64,000 nt of DNA from Pomacea canaliculata (Eukaryota > Mollusca > Gastropoda > Architaenioglossa > Ampullariidae), in the NCBI RefSeq assembly GCF_003073045.1, contig NC_037602.1, positions 3,824,872-3,888,871 of the forward strand. The letters run 5' to 3'. Position numbers and translations under genes: made by a program. The notes beneath the pieces were generated by a model, which saw only the letters and a program-made list of their open reading frames with translations, ran no database searches and was not told the origin of the DNA. Positions 62,427 to 64,000 of the stretch are shown here, one piece after another (position 1 is the stretch's first letter; the number at the start of each line of letters is the position of its first letter).

Positions 62427-63952
62427 TCAGCGCACGCTTGGTATAAAAATGGAAGAAATTGTTGACAAAAGTGCAATAATCCAATATTCGGGTTGTAGAT
62501 GAACCGAGGGCCCGGTGGCAGGCCCTGTGTACTCTTGAATGTTTTCCGCTGAAACAAACAAAAAGTTTTACGTTTCCCTGCTTCCCATTTGTTATTGTCA
62601 TCATTCCACGAACTAATGGATAAATATATGAACAAAGTTGATAAGTTTGTAAACTTCAGAAGGTTCAGAAATGACATTACGTTAGAAAAATAAATGAAGT
62701 ATATATATCTAAAAGTTTCCTAAGAACATTTTTTTTAAACGTCATCCGAAAACATCTAGAAAAAGTCTAGACAATTTCGAATAAGATATTTTAAGGAATA
62801 AGTCTGAAACTTTGTTTAATAGGAATGTAAAAAAGTGAGTTCATGAGAACTTTGTAAGGGTAAATTGTAAAAACTGCATGAACACACCAAACCAGTAGCT
62901 AATACAATTGTGTGCAGCTGGAAATTACCTTCTCATCGCTAGAGATGGTACGAACAGGTTTTGTAGGGATTAACTAACATCTGTGTGCTGTAAAGTAAAC
63001 AATTGTAGGCAAATGGGACAACTAATTAACCACGAAGAAGGACCTAACTTAAGGGAATACTGTATGGCAAAAGAGATTTTTAACAATCTAATTCAGTTTA
63101 GTGAACTTACCTCTTTTGGAATTGTTTGTGTCTGAAACAAAAACAATTTAACCATTTAATCTCTTACTTTTGTTTGTATTTCCTTTCTTATCGATCTACT
63201 TATCAAAATGTCTGTCATTTCTTTATTTTTCCTTTCTATTCTTGTTTTTTTTCATTTTATCAAATTATGTAAAACAACATTACAGCGAGCTAGGAAGGAA
63301 ACTAAAGATTCTGCATCCTGCAAGTGCTGTGTTCGGATAATCTTATTTACAAGAAAAGACATACTTCTCTGAGGACTATATATTTTTACTGGACCGTACA
63401 CAATGTTTGTGAAAAAAAGGAAAATGTACAGATGTTTTTTTATTCAAATAATTACATATTTCATATATATTACATATTTTACAGATTTTTTAATACAGCT
63501 TCAATCAGCACTATCGAGGGCATTAAACATTGCTAAAGAAGTTTTATATTTGTCTTTTTTTCCCCACGATGACTCTAATATACTCCTACTTTAAAAATAA
63601 CATGCTAGGTGGCGTGAAAGATGTGTTAAAGGGGGCGCTGGCTGACCTGGTTTAATTTCCAATTTGACTCCTGCAAGCTGTGACCTGCCCGTTGACCTGC
63701 AGACGTACACGCCGCTGTCGTTGACGCGGGCATTGTCGATCTCCAGCGAGCTGCTGATGCTGCCGGTCAACTGCGGCGACAGCGACACGGCGGTGAACAC
63801 TCGCACGCGCTTCTGCTTGACGATGTCGGCGATGGGTTTGCCGTCCTTCAGCCACTCTAGGTTGTCCACGTTGACGTCCACCATGGTGGCGTTACACTGC
63901 AGGTGCACGTCTTCACCTTGCTTCAGGAAATTTCGGCCGCTAATTTCTATAC
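62427..63952 (-). CDS. immunoglobulin-superfamily surface protein, 3' part (gene continues past the right edge)
   Basis: Three minus-strand exons: 63952-63647 (306 nt), 63131-63111 (21 nt) and 62548-62427 (ends TGA). All junctions are phase 1, the usual phase of Ig-domain exons. The first exon encodes one Ig fold: Leu-Gln-Cys, then L-E-W-L-K-D-G, then D-S-G-V-Y-V-C, giving the Cys-Trp-Cys core, and ends in L-E-I-K-P. The microexon adds a polar linker (T-N-N-S-K-R). The last exon is a Pro/Gly linker followed by Trp and a roughly 14-residue hydrophobic run near the C-terminus, which suggests a GPI signal or a short terminal anchor. The layout resembles GPI-anchored adhesion proteins such as lachesin or IgLON relatives, but one domain cannot decide the family. 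Upstream domains and the start lie beyond the window. Confidence 0.75.
63111..63131 (-). other. 21-nt microexon of the immunoglobulin gene
   Basis: Flanked by TTTTTGTTTCAG and GAG|GTAAGT. Its length is a multiple of three and its phase (1-1) fits both neighbours, so it could be skipped without changing the frame, removing seven polar residues from the linker between the Ig domain and the C-terminal anchor. Confidence 0.65.
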
Positions 63953-64000
63953 CTGTAGAGGAAAAAAATGAAGGTATAGGTAGATCAATAAGTTTATTGA

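Overview
This is a window of animal nuclear DNA, most likely from a mollusc and probably a gastropod. It is AT-rich, genes are split by GT-AG introns, intergenic DNA is long and full of simple repeats, and there are non-LTR, LTR and Mutator-like transposon remains plus a tRNA-derived SINE. The gene content fits a lophotrochozoan: CALHM-type channel, secreted serine beta-lactamase-like hydrolases, a six-cysteine knottin-like peptide, and a cell-surface immunoglobulin protein. The assignment to molluscs is inference; no marker gene settles it. There is no operon, CRISPR, rRNA or tRNA gene.

Layout. 0.7-10.2 kb (+): a CALHM-like channel gene in several exons whose last large exon looks like a SAM domain. 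Its first intron carries a small Mutator-like element (1272-2035). 6.7-16.5 kb: intronic and downstream sequence duplicated in pieces and broken by two LTRs (11267-12494 and a solo LTR at 12757-13765 with a 5-bp target duplication), decayed LINE 3' ends, and two small homologous candidate exons. 20.2-22.4 kb (+): a decayed CR1/L2-type LINE. 22.9-24.6 kb (+): a three-exon gene for a 62-residue secreted peptide with an inhibitor-cystine-knot cysteine pattern; a minisatellite ends exactly at one of its splice acceptors. 25.4 kb: a SINE. 27.7-33.3 kb (-) and 54.0-57.2 kb (+): two paralogous secreted beta-lactamase/DUF3471 proteins, head to head, about 20.7 kb apart. The minus-strand copy is intact (581 aa). 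The plus-strand copy has one extra T in a homopolymer that breaks the frame and one intron that its paralogue lacks. 62.4-64.0 kb (-): the last three exons found for an immunoglobulin-superfamily surface protein, including a 21-nt microexon and a hydrophobic C-terminal exon; the gene runs off the right edge.

The genes do not form an evident pathway. The clearest functional unit is the beta-lactamase-like pair, where tandem duplication was followed by inversion or divergent duplication. The features most worth experiment are the knottin-like gene with its decoy splice acceptors, the CALHM-SAM architecture, and the frame break in the second hydrolase.

All gene models were built by eye from reading-frame continuity, splice-site consensus and phase agreement between exons. 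Family names come from recognised motifs, not from a database search.
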